Below are positions 25,886 through 35,575 of a DNA stretch of 64,000 bases, one piece after another. The DNA lies in the NCBI RefSeq assembly GCF_001742145.1, contig NZ_CP015749.1, positions 4,402,001-4,466,000 of the forward strand, read 5' to 3'. Below the pieces are notes generated by a model that searched no databases, was not told where the DNA came from, and worked only from the letters and a program-made list of their open reading frames with translations. The stretch's first letter is position 1. The number at the start of each line of letters is the position of its first letter. Both the position numbers and the translations under genes were made by a program. The stretch is from Pectobacterium parmentieri (lineage in GTDB: Bacteria > Pseudomonadota > Gammaproteobacteria > Enterobacterales > Enterobacteriaceae).

Positions 25886-26803
25886 TTATGCTTCGTCCAG
25901 GTGGTCAATGGCGGCCTGATACAGGCGATCCATACGGCTTTGGGTGCCAAGGTATTCAGGCTGAACCAGAATGTTTTTTGCCCAAGGCTGATGAATGAAT
26001 GCCGGCGAGAGCTCTGTCGCCAACGCCAGCCAGCGCACGATATCGCGATCGTTGTTAAAGCCATTGTGCTGCGCCAGTTCCGCCTGCTGGCGGGTAAATA
26101 CCTGTAGCTCATCGTCAGAGGCGTGTTGCCAGTCAGTATGGTAAGTGCGCAGGTGTTCCATATAGCGCGCCAGATTCTGATGTTCAGCAGGCACCATAAT
26201 GGCTTGCCATTGTTCGTCACTCAGTTGGCGTGGCAGGATATCTGGAATGGAATGTGGCTCACGGGTCGTGAGGTTTAAGGTCGTTACTGCGCCATCAGGA
26301 GAAATGTCACAGAAGCGAGCTATTGGGCCATAGAGTGCGCAGGTTTCTTGCGCGGAGCTGGCGGATAGCAGTTGATTCACTACCTGCCAGTCACCTACAC
26401 GCAGGATGGCATTCTCCCCAGAAGGCGAGGCCACCAGGTTCCACTGCCGCAGGTGTTTCGTTACCTCAAGCAGTTGATCGAGCGGTGAATACGCCTGCAT
26501 AAACCATTCCAGTTGCAGACCCATACCCCAACCGGGTTGGGTGACAATATGCTCTTTCACCTGCGGCCAGTTAGCGGCGTGAAGCGGGATGCAATAGGGC
26601 GATACTGACGCATGAACGCGCCCCGTTTCTCCCCAGTACAAACGCGTCTGTTCCAGGCTGCCTCCCCAGCGCTCGGCTAGCCAGGGCACGGCATCATTTA
26701 TCGATGCCTCAGCGATAACAAAACAGCCTCCCTGGGCGATACGTGCTTGCCAGGCGGCGTTATCTTCCGGCATCCGTTCAAGGAAAGGTTGCGATACACT
26801 CAC
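25886..26803 (-). CDS. DUF4123-domain T6SS adaptor (second)
   Basis: A 305-residue protein. The N-terminal half (FVIAEASINDAVPWLAERWG, GWGMGLQLEWFMQ, LLEVTKHLRQWNLVASP) matches the layout of DUF4123 adaptor chaperones (Tap/TEC type) that link an effector to VgrG; the C-terminal half (from about 190) is an alpha-helical extension (ILPRQLSDEQWQAI). Its start overlaps the stop of the first DUF4123 gene (ATGA), and it ends 20 bp before rhs, so it is the best candidate for the Rhs-specific adaptor. Confidence 0.75.
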   Translation of the reverse strand: MSVSQPFLERMPEDNAAWQARIAQGGCFVIAEASINDAVPWLAERWGGSLEQTRLYWGETGRVHASVSPYCIPLHAANWPQVKEHIVTQPGWGMGLQLEWFMQAYSPLDQLLEVTKHLRQWNLVASPSGENAILRVGDWQVVNQLLSASSAQETCALYGPIARFCDISPDGAVTTLNLTTREPHSIPDILPRQLSDEQWQAIMVPAEHQNLARYMEHLRTYHTDWQHASDDELQVFTRQQAELAQHNGFNNDRDIVRWLALATELSPAFIHQPWAKNILVQPEYLGTQSRMDRLYQAAIDHLDEA

Positions 26804-27756
26804 AGCGTGACCTCCGTTATGTCAGGTAACTCTCCCCGCATCCAACCGGGGCGATGGTAATTAAGCTGCACACTTTCAATACGATCAGGCTCAGATTTGA
26901 AAATCCGAATACTGTCGGCAATCGAATAACGTTCAGTCAGATGAATAAAGATCGGGTGCAAATAGAATTCGCTACCGAGCACCCAGCGATGAGCGGACCA
27001 GGCTTCACATTCCGCTTCGCTGGCTTTGGGATAATATTTCGCAGCCAATGCAATGCCGCTAATAAAGCGCGTTTTTACTCTTTCGATATCCAGAGGGAAA
27101 ATACATTGCGCGCTGACAAAAAGAAAAAGCGCATTTGCTAGTCGGTGTAGGCGATTATCATTGGCGAGAAGATTATATTGATAATTCGTTAACTGGATTT
27201 GATATTCTTTATTAATTTCTACCTTTTCTTTGTTTTTGATTCCCTGTTGTGCGAACAACTGATATTCCCCATGTTCGTTATGCACTATGGGTAAATACAG
27301 GTTATTCAGCGGGCCGAGGAAATTCGTTTGAGCCGCAGGATCTAAGGTTGGCCACCAGGTCGATAAAATGTCTGGTGCATAGCTACGAAATAGTGCTCTT
27401 GTGCCATCAGGCCAGAGACAGAAAATGCGTTGCTGCCAAAAATCAGTCATCTGCTGTAATGTCAGTTCGCCATGCATCAGGATCACGCTACCGTGTCGCT
27501 CTGGCTGTGTATCGGTCAGCCAATGCAACAAGGTTTCTCCTGGCTTGCCTTCTTCTACTTTCACCACAATAGGGGCCCACATCTGCCAGTTTTCGGCATC
27601 CTTGCCAAAATGCAATTGTTGCCATATATCCGCCGCCGCAGGTTGAAAAGCCTGCCAATACTCAGGTAATTTGGGATAACTCAGCGGTGAAATAATCGCG
27701 TACAAAGGCGCATCAAGCTGGCTGATTTCAAACAGAGTATAACCGTTTGTCATCAT
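26800..27756 (-). CDS. DUF4123-domain T6SS adaptor (first)
   Basis: A protein of about 318 residues starting MMTNGYTLFEISQLDAPLYAII; an upstream in-frame start at 27822 has no ribosome site and adds an unlikely extension. The N-terminal region is DUF4123-like (PIVVKVEEGKPGETLLHWL, LWPDGTRALFRSYAPDILSTWWPTL). The C-terminal part is different from the next adaptor. It lies between the ankyrin lipoproteins and the second adaptor, so it may serve either the lipase or the Rhs effector. Confidence 0.7.
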   Translation of the reverse strand: MMTNGYTLFEISQLDAPLYAIISPLSYPKLPEYWQAFQPAAADIWQQLHFGKDAENWQMWAPIVVKVEEGKPGETLLHWLTDTQPERHGSVILMHGELTLQQMTDFWQQRIFCLWPDGTRALFRSYAPDILSTWWPTLDPAAQTNFLGPLNNLYLPIVHNEHGEYQLFAQQGIKNKEKVEINKEYQIQLTNYQYNLLANDNRLHRLANALFLFVSAQCIFPLDIERVKTRFISGIALAAKYYPKASEAECEAWSAHRWVLGSEFYLHPIFIHLTERYSIADSIRIFKSEPDRIESVQLNYHRPGWMRGELPDITEVTL

Positions 27757-27825
27757 CGTTATTTGCCTGTAAATAAATGAGATAACTTTAATTAAATGGA
27801 CGTGTGTTAAGCCGCACAGCAACGA

Positions 27826-27850
27826 CCAGATAATCAGGCTGATTATCTGG
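27826..27850. terminator. Perfect hairpin between ankyrin and DUF4123 genes
   Basis: ccagataatca-ggc-tgattatctgg, 11-bp perfect arms in the gap between the ankyrin cluster and the adaptors. No T-run follows on the minus strand, so it may be an attenuator or processing site rather than a full terminator. Confidence 0.45.
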
Positions 27851-27914
27851 TAGAGAAGTACCGTTTATTTTTATGACGTAAAACGAGTAATACAAACCGT
27901 GCATCGAGAGGACA

Positions 27915-28682
27915 TTACAGCGGTAACCCTTTTTCCCAACGTTCCCTCACTTCAGCGGGTGGAAGTGGTGGGAATTTAACGCTGCGATCCAGTAATAGCT
28001 GTTTTACCTTCAGTGCCCAAGGGTAATGGGGTGATTTAGGCGACATGATGGATAAACTGTCTTCAACGGTAAAAGCGAGATTACTACCCGTCTCATCATA
28101 AATATGGATATCTGCGCCTTGCTCTATCAGCCAATAGGTAATCTCATATTTATTCAGATAAGCAGCATAGTGGGCACTATTTCTTTTGGGGCCATCAACT
28201 AAATTCAAATCCGCTCCCCGTTCTACGAGCAATTTGATATCGGCCCAACGTTCCTCACCAATAGCACTAAATATTGCTGGCTGACCATGACGCCCAATGG
28301 CATTCGGATCGCCCCCTGCATCCAGAATAATGCGAAGCCAGTCCGGGTCTTTAGCTCCAGCGACTGAATTGACCGCACTATCACCAAAGCCGTCTTTATA
28401 GTTCGGGTCAACACCCAATTTAAGCGCCAGCCTGACCGCTTTTTTATTCTGCGTTTCATAAATTAGCCACAGCAGCGGTGTTACACCGTCTTTTCCCTGA
28501 ATATTCAGGTTAACGCCCTGTGACAGTTGATGGTGTGCCGCCGTTTCATCGCCTTTCTGAATGCTCTGCAATACTGCTACCACTGGTGGTTCAAAAAGCT
28601 CACTCGCCCGCATACTGTGTCCTCCTGCCTGACAAGCGGTAAATAGTGGCAGGCACGCAAACAACCAATACCACCATTTCAA
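27915..28682 (-). CDS. Ankyrin-repeat lipoprotein, putative lipase immunity (fourth)
   Basis: 255 residues. Start TTG at 28682 (LKWWYWLFACLP) is chosen because aaggag lies 7 bp before it and it overlaps the stop of the previous gene (TTGA). A lipoprotein signal with the lipobox FTAC (Cys near 17), then ankyrin-type repeats (DGVTPLLWLIYET, DPNYKDGFGDSAVNSV, GGDPNAIGRHGQPAIFSAI, GADLNLVDG). Lipid anchoring in the periplasm suits an immunity protein against a T6SS phospholipase delivered there. One of four tandem near-copies after the PAAR-lipase gene. Confidence 0.75.
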   Translation of the reverse strand: MKWWYWLFACLPLFTACQAGGHSMRASELFEPPVVAVLQSIQKGDETAAHHQLSQGVNLNIQGKDGVTPLLWLIYETQNKKAVRLALKLGVDPNYKDGFGDSAVNSVAGAKDPDWLRIILDAGGDPNAIGRHGQPAIFSAIGEERWADIKLLVERGADLNLVDGPKRNSAHYAAYLNKYEITYWLIEQGADIHIYDETGSNLAFTVEDSLSIMSPKSPHYPWALKVKQLLLDRSVKFPPLPPAEVRERWEKGLPL

Positions 28683-29446
28683 AGAAGTTCTCCTTTTTCC
28701 CAATGCTCCCGAACTTCAGTAGGCGACGGCGGCGGGAATTGAACGCCGCGATCCAGCAATTGCTGTTTTACCTTCAGCGCCCAAGGGTAATGAGGAGATT
28801 TAGGCGACATGATCGATAGGCTGTCATGTACTCGCCACGCCAAGCTACTTCCGGTAGCCGAATATGTATCGAATTTTGCACCTTGTTCAATCAACCAATA
28901 AACAATTTCGTATTCGTTTACATAAGCGGCATAAAGGGCGCTATTTCTTTTATTTTGATCGGCTAAATTCAGATCGGCACCTTTCTCAACGAGTAATTTA
29001 ATATCAGCCCAGCGTTGTTCATTAATAGCACTAAATATTGCAGGCTGACCGCGACGACCAATCGCATTCGGATCGCCTCCTGCATCCAGAATAATATGAA
29101 GCCAGTCTGGATCTTTAGCCCCAGCGACGAAATTGACCGCACTGTCGCCAAAGCCGTCTTTATAGTTCGGATCGACGCCCAGTTTAAGTGCCAGCCTGAC
29201 GGCTTTTTTATTCTGCGTTTCATAAATTAGCCACAGCAGCGGGGTTACCCCTTCTTTTCCCTGAATATTCAGGTTAAGGCCCTGTGACAGTTGATGACGA
29301 GCTGCTGTTTCATCGCCTTTCTGAATGCTCTGCAATACCGCCACGACAGATGGCTCAAAAAGCTCACTCGCCCGCATACCGTGTCCTCCTGCCTGACAAG
29401 CGGTTAACAGTGGCAGATAGGCAAGCAGCCAATACCACCATTTCAA
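28679..29446 (-). CDS. Ankyrin-repeat lipoprotein, putative lipase immunity (third)
   Basis: 255 residues from TTG 29446 (coupled to the previous stop by TTGA; the frame opens at 29467 but that start is inside the preceding gene). Lipobox LTAC, and the same ankyrin layout. It differs from its siblings mainly around residues 180-215 (ADQNKRNSALYAAYVNEYEI, AKFDTYSATGSSLAWRVHD), a region that could set effector specificity. Confidence 0.75.
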   Translation of the reverse strand: MKWWYWLLAYLPLLTACQAGGHGMRASELFEPSVVAVLQSIQKGDETAARHQLSQGLNLNIQGKEGVTPLLWLIYETQNKKAVRLALKLGVDPNYKDGFGDSAVNFVAGAKDPDWLHIILDAGGDPNAIGRRGQPAIFSAINEQRWADIKLLVEKGADLNLADQNKRNSALYAAYVNEYEIVYWLIEQGAKFDTYSATGSSLAWRVHDSLSIMSPKSPHYPWALKVKQQLLDRGVQFPPPSPTEVREHWEKGELL

Positions 29447-30210
29447 AGAGGTAGTCCTTTTTTCCAACGTTCCCTCACTTCAGCAGGCTGCAACGCTGGA
29501 AATTTAACACCACGATCCAGCAATAGCTGTTTTACTTTCAGCGCCCAAGGATGATGAGGCGATTTAGGTGACATGATGGATAAGCTGTCTTCAACGCTCC
29601 AGGCTAAGCTAGCCCCCGTAGCCGAGTAGGTATTAACATTAGCGCCTTGCTCAATCAGCCAATATGAGATTTCATACTGGTTAAGATAAGCAGCATAGTG
29701 AGCGCTATTGGTTTTTTGCTCGTCAGTTAAATTTACGTCAGCCCCACGTGCCACCAGTAATTTTATGTTGGCCCAGCGTTCTTCGTTAATGGCACTAAAT
29801 ATTGCTGGTTGCCCAAGGCGTCCAATGGCATTCGGATCGCCTCCTGCATCCAGAATAATACGAAGCCAGTCAGGATCTTTAACACCAGATACTCGGTTCA
29901 CCGCACTATCACCCGATCCATCTTTATAATTTGGATCGACACTCAGTTTAAGCGCCAGTGTGACCGCTTTTTTATCCTGTGTTTCATAAATCAGCCATAA
30001 CAGCGGCGTCACGCCTTCTTTTCCCTGAATATTCAGGTTAACACCCTGCGATAACTGATAACGAACTGCTGTTTCATCGCCTTTCTGAATATCCTGCAAT
30101 ACTGCCACCACCGGTGGATCAAAAAGTTCGCTCGCTCGCATACTGTGTCCTCCTGCCTGACAAGCGGTTAATAGTGGCAGGCACGCAAGCAGCCAATACC
30201 ACCATTTCAA
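29443..30210 (-). CDS. Ankyrin-repeat lipoprotein, putative lipase immunity (second)
   Basis: 255 residues from TTG 30210, overlapping the stop of the first copy by TTGA with an aaggag ribosome site. Lipobox LTAC. Ankyrin repeats include DPNYKDGSGDSAVNRV and GADVNLTDEQKTNSAHYAAY. Intact. Confidence 0.75.
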   Translation of the reverse strand: MKWWYWLLACLPLLTACQAGGHSMRASELFDPPVVAVLQDIQKGDETAVRYQLSQGVNLNIQGKEGVTPLLWLIYETQDKKAVTLALKLSVDPNYKDGSGDSAVNRVSGVKDPDWLRIILDAGGDPNAIGRLGQPAIFSAINEERWANIKLLVARGADVNLTDEQKTNSAHYAAYLNQYEISYWLIEQGANVNTYSATGASLAWSVEDSLSIMSPKSPHHPWALKVKQLLLDRGVKFPALQPAEVRERWKKGLPL

Positions 30211-30986
30211 AGAGGTTCTCCTTTTTCCCTGCGCTCCCTCACTTCAGCAGGCTGCAACGGTGGGAATTTAACACCGCGATCCAGCAGTTGCTGTTTTACC
30301 TTCAGCGCCCAAGGATGATGAGGAGATTTAGGGGACATGAGCGATAGGCTGTCTTCAACAGTAAAAGCGAGATTACTACCCGTCTCATCATAAATATGGA
30401 TATCCGCACCTTGTTCTATCAGCCAATAGGTAATCTCATATTTGTTCAGATAAGCAGCATAGTGGGCGCTGTTTACTTTGGAGCCATCAACGAGATTCAA
30501 ATCGGCGCCTCTCTCAACGAGCAATTTAATATCGGCCCAACGTTCCTCACCAATAGCACTAAATATTGCTGGCTGGCCACGACGCCCAATGGCATTCGGA
30601 TCGCCTCCTGCATCCAGAATAATGCGCAGCCAATCCGGGTCTTTAGCACCAGCGACGGAATTGACCGCACTGTCACCAAAGCCATCTTTATAATTTGGAT
30701 CGACACCCAGTTTAAGCGCTAACGTGACGGCTTTTTTATCCTGCGTTTCGTAAATCAGCCATAATAGCGGTGTTACACCCTCTTTTCCCTGAATATTCAG
30801 GTTAACACCCTGTGACAGTTGATAACGTGCCGCCGTTTCATCACCTTGTTGAATACTCTGTAATACTGCCACGACAGATGGCTCAAAAAGCTCACTCGCC
30901 CGCATACTGTGTCCTCCTGCCTGACAAGCGGTTAATAATCCCAGAATAATGACGCTCAACCATTTTATACGTGCCAACCATCGCAT
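30207..30986 (-). CDS. Ankyrin-repeat lipoprotein, putative lipase immunity (first)
   Basis: 259 residues with an ATG start and its own signal peptide (MRWLARIKWLSVIILGLLTAC), unlike the three following copies, which share LKWWYWL. The mature part is nearly the same as the others (ankyrin repeats at about 50-215). It starts at the stop of the PAAR-lipase gene, so it is the founding immunity gene; the later copies probably arose by tandem duplication. Confidence 0.8.
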   Translation of the reverse strand: MRWLARIKWLSVIILGLLTACQAGGHSMRASELFEPSVVAVLQSIQQGDETAARYQLSQGVNLNIQGKEGVTPLLWLIYETQDKKAVTLALKLGVDPNYKDGFGDSAVNSVAGAKDPDWLRIILDAGGDPNAIGRRGQPAIFSAIGEERWADIKLLVERGADLNLVDGSKVNSAHYAAYLNKYEITYWLIEQGADIHIYDETGSNLAFTVEDSLSLMSPKSPHHPWALKVKQQLLDRGVKFPPLQPAEVRERREKGEPL

Positions 30987-32356
30987 TATATTCCCCTGAA
31001 TGTATTGGTTATCTTCCCGATATCTTCCTTTTTCTGGCTTTCAATACCTGCAATCACCTGATCCATACCGTGGCGCGCAATCGGCGAACCGCCTACTGCA
31101 GGAAGTGCCATCATATCACCGCTTGCTTTTGGCAGACCCCCCTCTAACAGTTTTGCTACGCCGACAATGCCACCTAGCGCCGCACCAGCGACTCCGCCAA
31201 TCAATGCTCCCGCACCGGATAGCAAACCGGGAATCAAGGCTTTACCGTAAGTTTGTGCCATGGTTAACACTTCGCCATCCACCGCCTGCGTCTTTATTAA
31301 CGACGCTGTTTTCGCCAGGTCAGCGCCACCAACGCGTTCCACGGTATTGGTATGCAAACCAGCAGCATTAAAGGTATAACCCGGTAATCCAGTCACACCG
31401 ACGCCAGCGGATGCTAAACCACCACCTAATGAATGCCCTACGATGACAGGAGGGGGAGAAAGGATATTTTTTACCCGCTTTGCCAAATACATCGCTTGAT
31501 TATATTGATCCGTCTCCAATCCCATACCTTGCCCAGCATTAGTCAGCCAATCTTTAGCCCCCGTTACCGCATTATTCGTTCCCCGATAGGTCAACATCGT
31601 TTCGCCATTAATGGCTGACTTGAACAAGGCAGAACCAAATCCTGTTTTCTTATCCATAAAATCATTGTCTGTTAGGCCTGGAAGCTGATTCGTATCCAGA
31701 AGCTCAAGGCCAACGGGTGCTTTCGGCAATTTATCGAGCACGCCTCGTCGGAATTCATCGACCGAATAAACATACTGGGCTGCCTCGGCGCGTAATATGC
31801 TGTCGTTGTTAAATGCCAACCGTTTTGCCGCATCGGCTAACCCCGGCAGCGTTGCCGCTTCGGTTGCCAATTTTGCACGCGCCAGATAGCGATCTTTACG
31901 CTGGGCGATAGTGAGCAGGTCATCAAGAATGGGTAACTCGGCGACCGAAGCCCATTCCATTAACGTCGGCAACAACATCGGCGTCAATGCCAGCAGGGGC
32001 GCGCGGCTTTTCGCCGATTGTTCGGCACATGCTTTCACCGGGGACTGATAGGGGGTATCACCAATGATCACGTTCCCACTGCCTGCGGCGACCGAGCCGC
32101 CACAGCCAATCGCATCACCGATGCGCGCCGCCAGTTTTCCATTGATGATGACCGTACCGGAACCCGCGGATATCGCACGATCGTGTATACCGTGAGGCAT
32201 ATTCGGGCAAGGGCAGGCATGGAGTAAAACGCCATCGCCTTTACGGGCTGCTGGTTTGCCATTGATGATGACATCACCGCTGCCTTCAATTATTGGGGTA
32301 GCAGGGAAGCAGCCGTGACCCGCGCAACTGTCCCCTAAACGTGCAGCACCTGGCAT
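30986..32356 (-). CDS. PAAR-like T6SS lipase effector
   Basis: 456 residues. The first 100 or so are PAAR-like (PGAARLGDSCAGHGCFP, GSGDVIINGKPAARKGD, HACPCPNMPHGIH, ARIGDAIGCGG), which would sharpen the VgrG tip. The middle has the lipase nucleophile elbow GHSLGG at 308-313 and TYRGTNN earlier, typical of class 3 lipase folds. A Gly/Ala-rich hydrophobic segment lies at about 375-405. It acts presumably on target membrane lipids in the periplasm, consistent with four lipoprotein immunity candidates downstream. It starts 9 bp after vgrG. The exact Tle family is not assigned. Confidence 0.85.
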   Translation of the reverse strand: MPGAARLGDSCAGHGCFPATPIIEGSGDVIINGKPAARKGDGVLLHACPCPNMPHGIHDRAISAGSGTVIINGKLAARIGDAIGCGGSVAAGSGNVIIGDTPYQSPVKACAEQSAKSRAPLLALTPMLLPTLMEWASVAELPILDDLLTIAQRKDRYLARAKLATEAATLPGLADAAKRLAFNNDSILRAEAAQYVYSVDEFRRGVLDKLPKAPVGLELLDTNQLPGLTDNDFMDKKTGFGSALFKSAINGETMLTYRGTNNAVTGAKDWLTNAGQGMGLETDQYNQAMYLAKRVKNILSPPPVIVGHSLGGGLASAGVGVTGLPGYTFNAAGLHTNTVERVGGADLAKTASLIKTQAVDGEVLTMAQTYGKALIPGLLSGAGALIGGVAGAALGGIVGVAKLLEGGLPKASGDMMALPAVGGSPIARHGMDQVIAGIESQKKEDIGKITNTFRGI

Positions 32357-32365
32357 AGAGCCTCC

Positions 32366-34402
32366 TTAACGTCTGTCTGGCGCATCTGGCAGGGTGGGCT
32401 TCGTAGGATCTTCTGGCGTAACCGACACGGGCGCTGTCCCCACGCCAGCCGCACCGCCATCGTTGATTTTCACAATCGTCCCGGAAATTGTGACACCCGC
32501 GCTATCAATCTTGATAAAACCGCCAGGCGCTTTAATCGTCAGAGCTTGTCCCGCTTCCAGCACAATGTCTGCGGCTTTCAGATAGCTGTCCGTATTCACC
32601 AGAACATGCTGGTGTGCGCCGATCAGTGTCTCTTCAGACCCGGACATCGTGGTCTGACGACTCCCTTCGATTTGGGTAACTTCTCCTCCGCCGATGAAGC
32701 GTTTGAATGAAGAACCTATCTTCTGAATAAAACTCCGGCCAATTTCCTGATGATGATCCTGACCGATGTTTTCAAAATCATCCTTGCCTATCGTGCGGTG
32801 ACGGTGGCGTTCGACGCGTTGGAACTGATCCTGAGCCACGGTGAGATGCTGATCGCGCCCCACGCTCTGTCGGTGGATGTTGTTGATGACACCATCCATA
32901 TCTTTCTGCGCGTGGTAATAAATTTGTTCACGCGTTGCCTCATCTTCAAAGCGCAGTTCGTTGAAGCCGCTGCCTTTATGTGTATCGGTACGAAGTGTTG
33001 TACGCGTTTTATGTGCCGGTAAAACATACGGTGTTGGATTAGTCGCATGAAAGGTTCTGCCGGTGACAATCGGCTGGTCCGGGTCACCTTCGAGGAAGCT
33101 GACAATCACTTCATGGCCGATGCGCGGGATGGCTATCATGCCGTACTGGCCGCCCGCCCAGCCCTGACTCACTCGCACCCAGCAGGAGCTTTGGTCATCA
33201 CTTGCGCCGTAGCGGTCCCACGGGAATTGCAGTTTGATCCTGCCGTACTGGTCACAGTAGATTTCTTCGCCAGTCGGCCCTACCACCGTGGCAATCTGTG
33301 GGCCATCCACCATGGGTTTGTACGGCATGATGGCTCGCCAGTTTTTTTTTGCACTGATAACTTCAAAACTGTTGCTCATGGTCGTTGGCTCGCCGCCGCT
33401 TTCTTCTTCCAGCGCCTGTGGCTGCTGCCCGATATGCGTCACGCTCACCGTTTGCCACACTGCATTCAGCGTTGCATTCGGATGTTCGGTTAACGTGAAG
33501 CGACGGCCCGGCATCAGCCCCGCGCAGTTCGATTCCCCTTGGCTTGTCACCGCCTCTGAACGCAGTGCATCCAACTGGTAGTTGCTGAACGCTTTGCCGC
33601 TCGGATCTTGTTTATAACGCCCTGGATAGTCGTAATGCTGATAGCTTTCACGTTGGTGCGCCAGTTCGCTGCTCATCTTCTTGTGTGACAGCCCGTAAGC
33701 TGGTGTTTTGAAACTGTAATCTTTCAATTCCACTTCTGCCGTACTCACCCGCTCGGCATAGTGGAAACGCCGGACATATTCGCCCTCACTCAGCCCCTGT
33801 GTCGCCAAATTGAAGAACAACTCAGGGCCTTTGGCCAATGCGCCGGCATCGTCGGCAAAGACCACCCGGTGTTTGCCTTCCTCAAATTCGTGGAAGAAGT
33901 ACAGGCCTTCCTCTGCGGCCAGTCGGGTGACAAACGCCAAATCACTTTCCCGGTACTGCACGCAGTATTCACGCGGGGCATGGTCATGACGTAACGAGAA
34001 GGCGTAGTCGGTAATCCCGGCTTCTTCCAGCAGGGTGCCGATAATCGCCTCTGGCTTCTGCGCCTGAAAGATGCGGGCGTTGGTACGTAAGCCCAGCCGC
34101 CACAGCGCCGGGCGCACTTCCGCCTGATAGCGGGTGCGGCGAAAACCGGTGTCGCCCTGTGTGAAACCACTGATAATCCCGCTGACCCGACGCTTTAGCT
34201 CACCCTCATACCAAATCATCAGCTCGCACGGCTGGTCCAGCACCGCGCCAAAATCCACATCCGGCAGGGCGCTGGCCAGACTCAGCGATAGGCTGAAAGG
34301 CCGGTTAAGCGCCTCGCTGAGCTGAAAATCGACCACCGCAAACGTCGAGGCCGGCAACGCGCCGACCTTTACAGTGAACTGCAATCCTGTACTGTTGGCC
34401 AT
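32366..34402 (-). CDS. vgrG: VgrG, T6SS spike protein
   Basis: 678 residues. The gp27-like region spans 1-370 ([34 protein letters not shown]) and the gp5-like OB and needle region follows ([55 protein letters not shown]), then repeats of the beta-helix and a short tail ending [10 protein letters not shown]. No extra enzyme domain is seen, so it acts as carrier; the PAAR lipase and Rhs encoded downstream are its likely cargo. Confidence 0.95.
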   Translation of the reverse strand: MANSTGLQFTVKVGALPASTFAVVDFQLSEALNRPFSLSLSLASALPDVDFGAVLDQPCELMIWYEGELKRRVSGIISGFTQGDTGFRRTRYQAEVRPALWRLGLRTNARIFQAQKPEAIIGTLLEEAGITDYAFSLRHDHAPREYCVQYRESDLAFVTRLAAEEGLYFFHEFEEGKHRVVFADDAGALAKGPELFFNLATQGLSEGEYVRRFHYAERVSTAEVELKDYSFKTPAYGLSHKKMSSELAHQRESYQHYDYPGRYKQDPSGKAFSNYQLDALRSEAVTSQGESNCAGLMPGRRFTLTEHPNATLNAVWQTVSVTHIGQQPQALEEESGGEPTTMSNSFEVISAKKNWRAIMPYKPMVDGPQIATVVGPTGEEIYCDQYGRIKLQFPWDRYGASDDQSSCWVRVSQGWAGGQYGMIAIPRIGHEVIVSFLEGDPDQPIVTGRTFHATNPTPYVLPAHKTRTTLRTDTHKGSGFNELRFEDEATREQIYYHAQKDMDGVINNIHRQSVGRDQHLTVAQDQFQRVERHRHRTIGKDDFENIGQDHHQEIGRSFIQKIGSSFKRFIGGGEVTQIEGSRQTTMSGSEETLIGAHQHVLVNTDSYLKAADIVLEAGQALTIKAPGGFIKIDSAGVTISGTIVKINDGGAAGVGTAPVSVTPEDPTKPTLPDAPDRR

Positions 34403-34551
34403 CCGTTCTCTCCTTCATCCTTCGCCGCTGACATGGCTACCGCACGCACCGGATCTCCCCAGAGCGGCACGTCGCTATTGTGATTGCTGAAATACCCGAT
34501 TACTGCAATACCTGAGTGGAGGTCTGGGTCTGCCCACACCGCCGCTCAGGC

Positions 34552-34577
34552 AAAAAACCCGGCACGGTGGCCGGGTT
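34552..34577 (-). terminator. Rho-independent terminator after hcp
   Basis: On the minus strand aacccggc-caccgt-gccgggtt is followed by tttttg. It lies between hcp and vgrG, so it would give an excess of hcp transcript over the rest of the operon. Confidence 0.75.
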
Positions 34578-34590
34578 GGAGACAGAACGA

Positions 34591-35109
34591 TTAGGCTTCG
34601 ACCGGCACGCGCCAGTCGTCAGAGCCGGAGGTGCCCGCGACGGTGTGCTCCCAGTCGATTTTGCGGTAGGCCAGAGAGACTTCAATCAGTTGGGTGTAGT
34701 CCAGCTTGGCCGGGTCCTGGCAGTGTGGCATCTGGCAGTTAACGTCAACGATGGTGGCATCGGTCAGCACGGTAGAGAAGAAGTGCTCCTGTTTGCCTTC
34801 TACCGAGGTGCGATACCACTTCAGGGTGACGGTTGGCAGCATTTCGCCGGAGGCGAGGGCGTTGTACATCAGCGGTACCGCTTTGTTCAGCGCGACGGTG
34901 AACTTGAACGGTTTGTGGACGCGCTGACCGGATGGCTGACCGGACTGCGGGTCGGTTGGTACGGTGACGACGTGCTTGAATTCCTGCACCAGCATCTCGT
35001 CTTCGTGGCCTTCCACGTAGATGTTGCCGACAGAATCAGAGGTGAAAGCCCCTGCGGTGATGTTGCCCTGTGTTTTACCTTCGATGCTGATATAGCATGG
35101 AGTTGGCAT
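34591..35109 (-). CDS. hcp: Hcp, T6SS tube protein
   Basis: 172 residues, the usual Hcp length, starting MPTPCYISIEGKTQGNITAG with typical HVVTVPTDPQSGQPSGQRVH, KPFKFTVALNKAVPLMYNAL and a C-terminal LIEVSLAYRKIDWEH. It forms hexameric rings of the tube. Solitary hcp-vgrG-effector islands like this depend on T6SS structural genes elsewhere, none of which are in the window. Confidence 0.95.
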   Translation of the reverse strand: MPTPCYISIEGKTQGNITAGAFTSDSVGNIYVEGHEDEMLVQEFKHVVTVPTDPQSGQPSGQRVHKPFKFTVALNKAVPLMYNALASGEMLPTVTLKWYRTSVEGKQEHFFSTVLTDATIVDVNCQMPHCQDPAKLDYTQLIEVSLAYRKIDWEHTVAGTSGSDDWRVPVEA

Positions 35110-35521
35110 GGTATTGCTCCTTGTTGTTGAACGGGATGAATAACTTCACGTTCTGTATAGCAATTCGCATGCCAATTTTTATCCTGTTGTTTTTGCTGAA
35201 TAATCACTTAAGTCATATTTTCCTTAAGCCAAATTTGAGCAAGAAGTTGCGCAGACCTCGCGAAAAAACGGCATCCATTGCGCAAACAGTGATTTCCACC
35301 AGAAAGTGAGCAAGAAGTTGCGCAGAATGCGCAGTAATGCTGAAAGTTTTCCTTAGCGCTGAATTAATCAAAGGAATAACCAATTTAAATGTGTTGTATT
35401 GATAGGTTAATGGCAAATAAGGTGATAATTTGTGCACACTTGCGAAGTGTGTAAGTGAGTAATTACCAACATTGGTTAGGCAAAATAGGCATGAGAAAAC
35501 TTAAATGCCCGTAACACGAAC
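35110..35521. promoter_or_regulatory. hcp upstream region with 19-bp direct repeats
   Basis: About 410 bp with no gene. The 19-bp sequence gagcaagaagttgcgcaga occurs at 35237-35255 and again at 35308-35326, spaced 71 bp. Their place upstream of hcp suggests regulator-binding sites, but the repeat could also be a chance remnant of a duplication. Confidence 0.45.
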
Positions 35522-35556
35522 AAAAAAACGGGTGCTGCTGTCATGCAACACCCGTC
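35522..35556 (-). terminator. Terminator of the PTS gene
   Basis: Minus-strand hairpin acgggtgttgc / gcagcacccgt followed by ttttttt, 20 bp after the PTS stop. Confidence 0.75.
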
Positions 35557-35575
35557 TGTTTTATTGTGATGTGGA

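Noticed and set aside
27757-27822. 22-codon extension of the first DUF4123 protein
   Set aside because: No ribosome site and no family match; MMTNGYTLF is the plausible start.
20583-35109. ops element for RfaH control of the hcp-rhs operon
   Set aside because: No ggcggtagc-like sequence was found in the hcp upstream region; rfaH in the window is at its usual core position.
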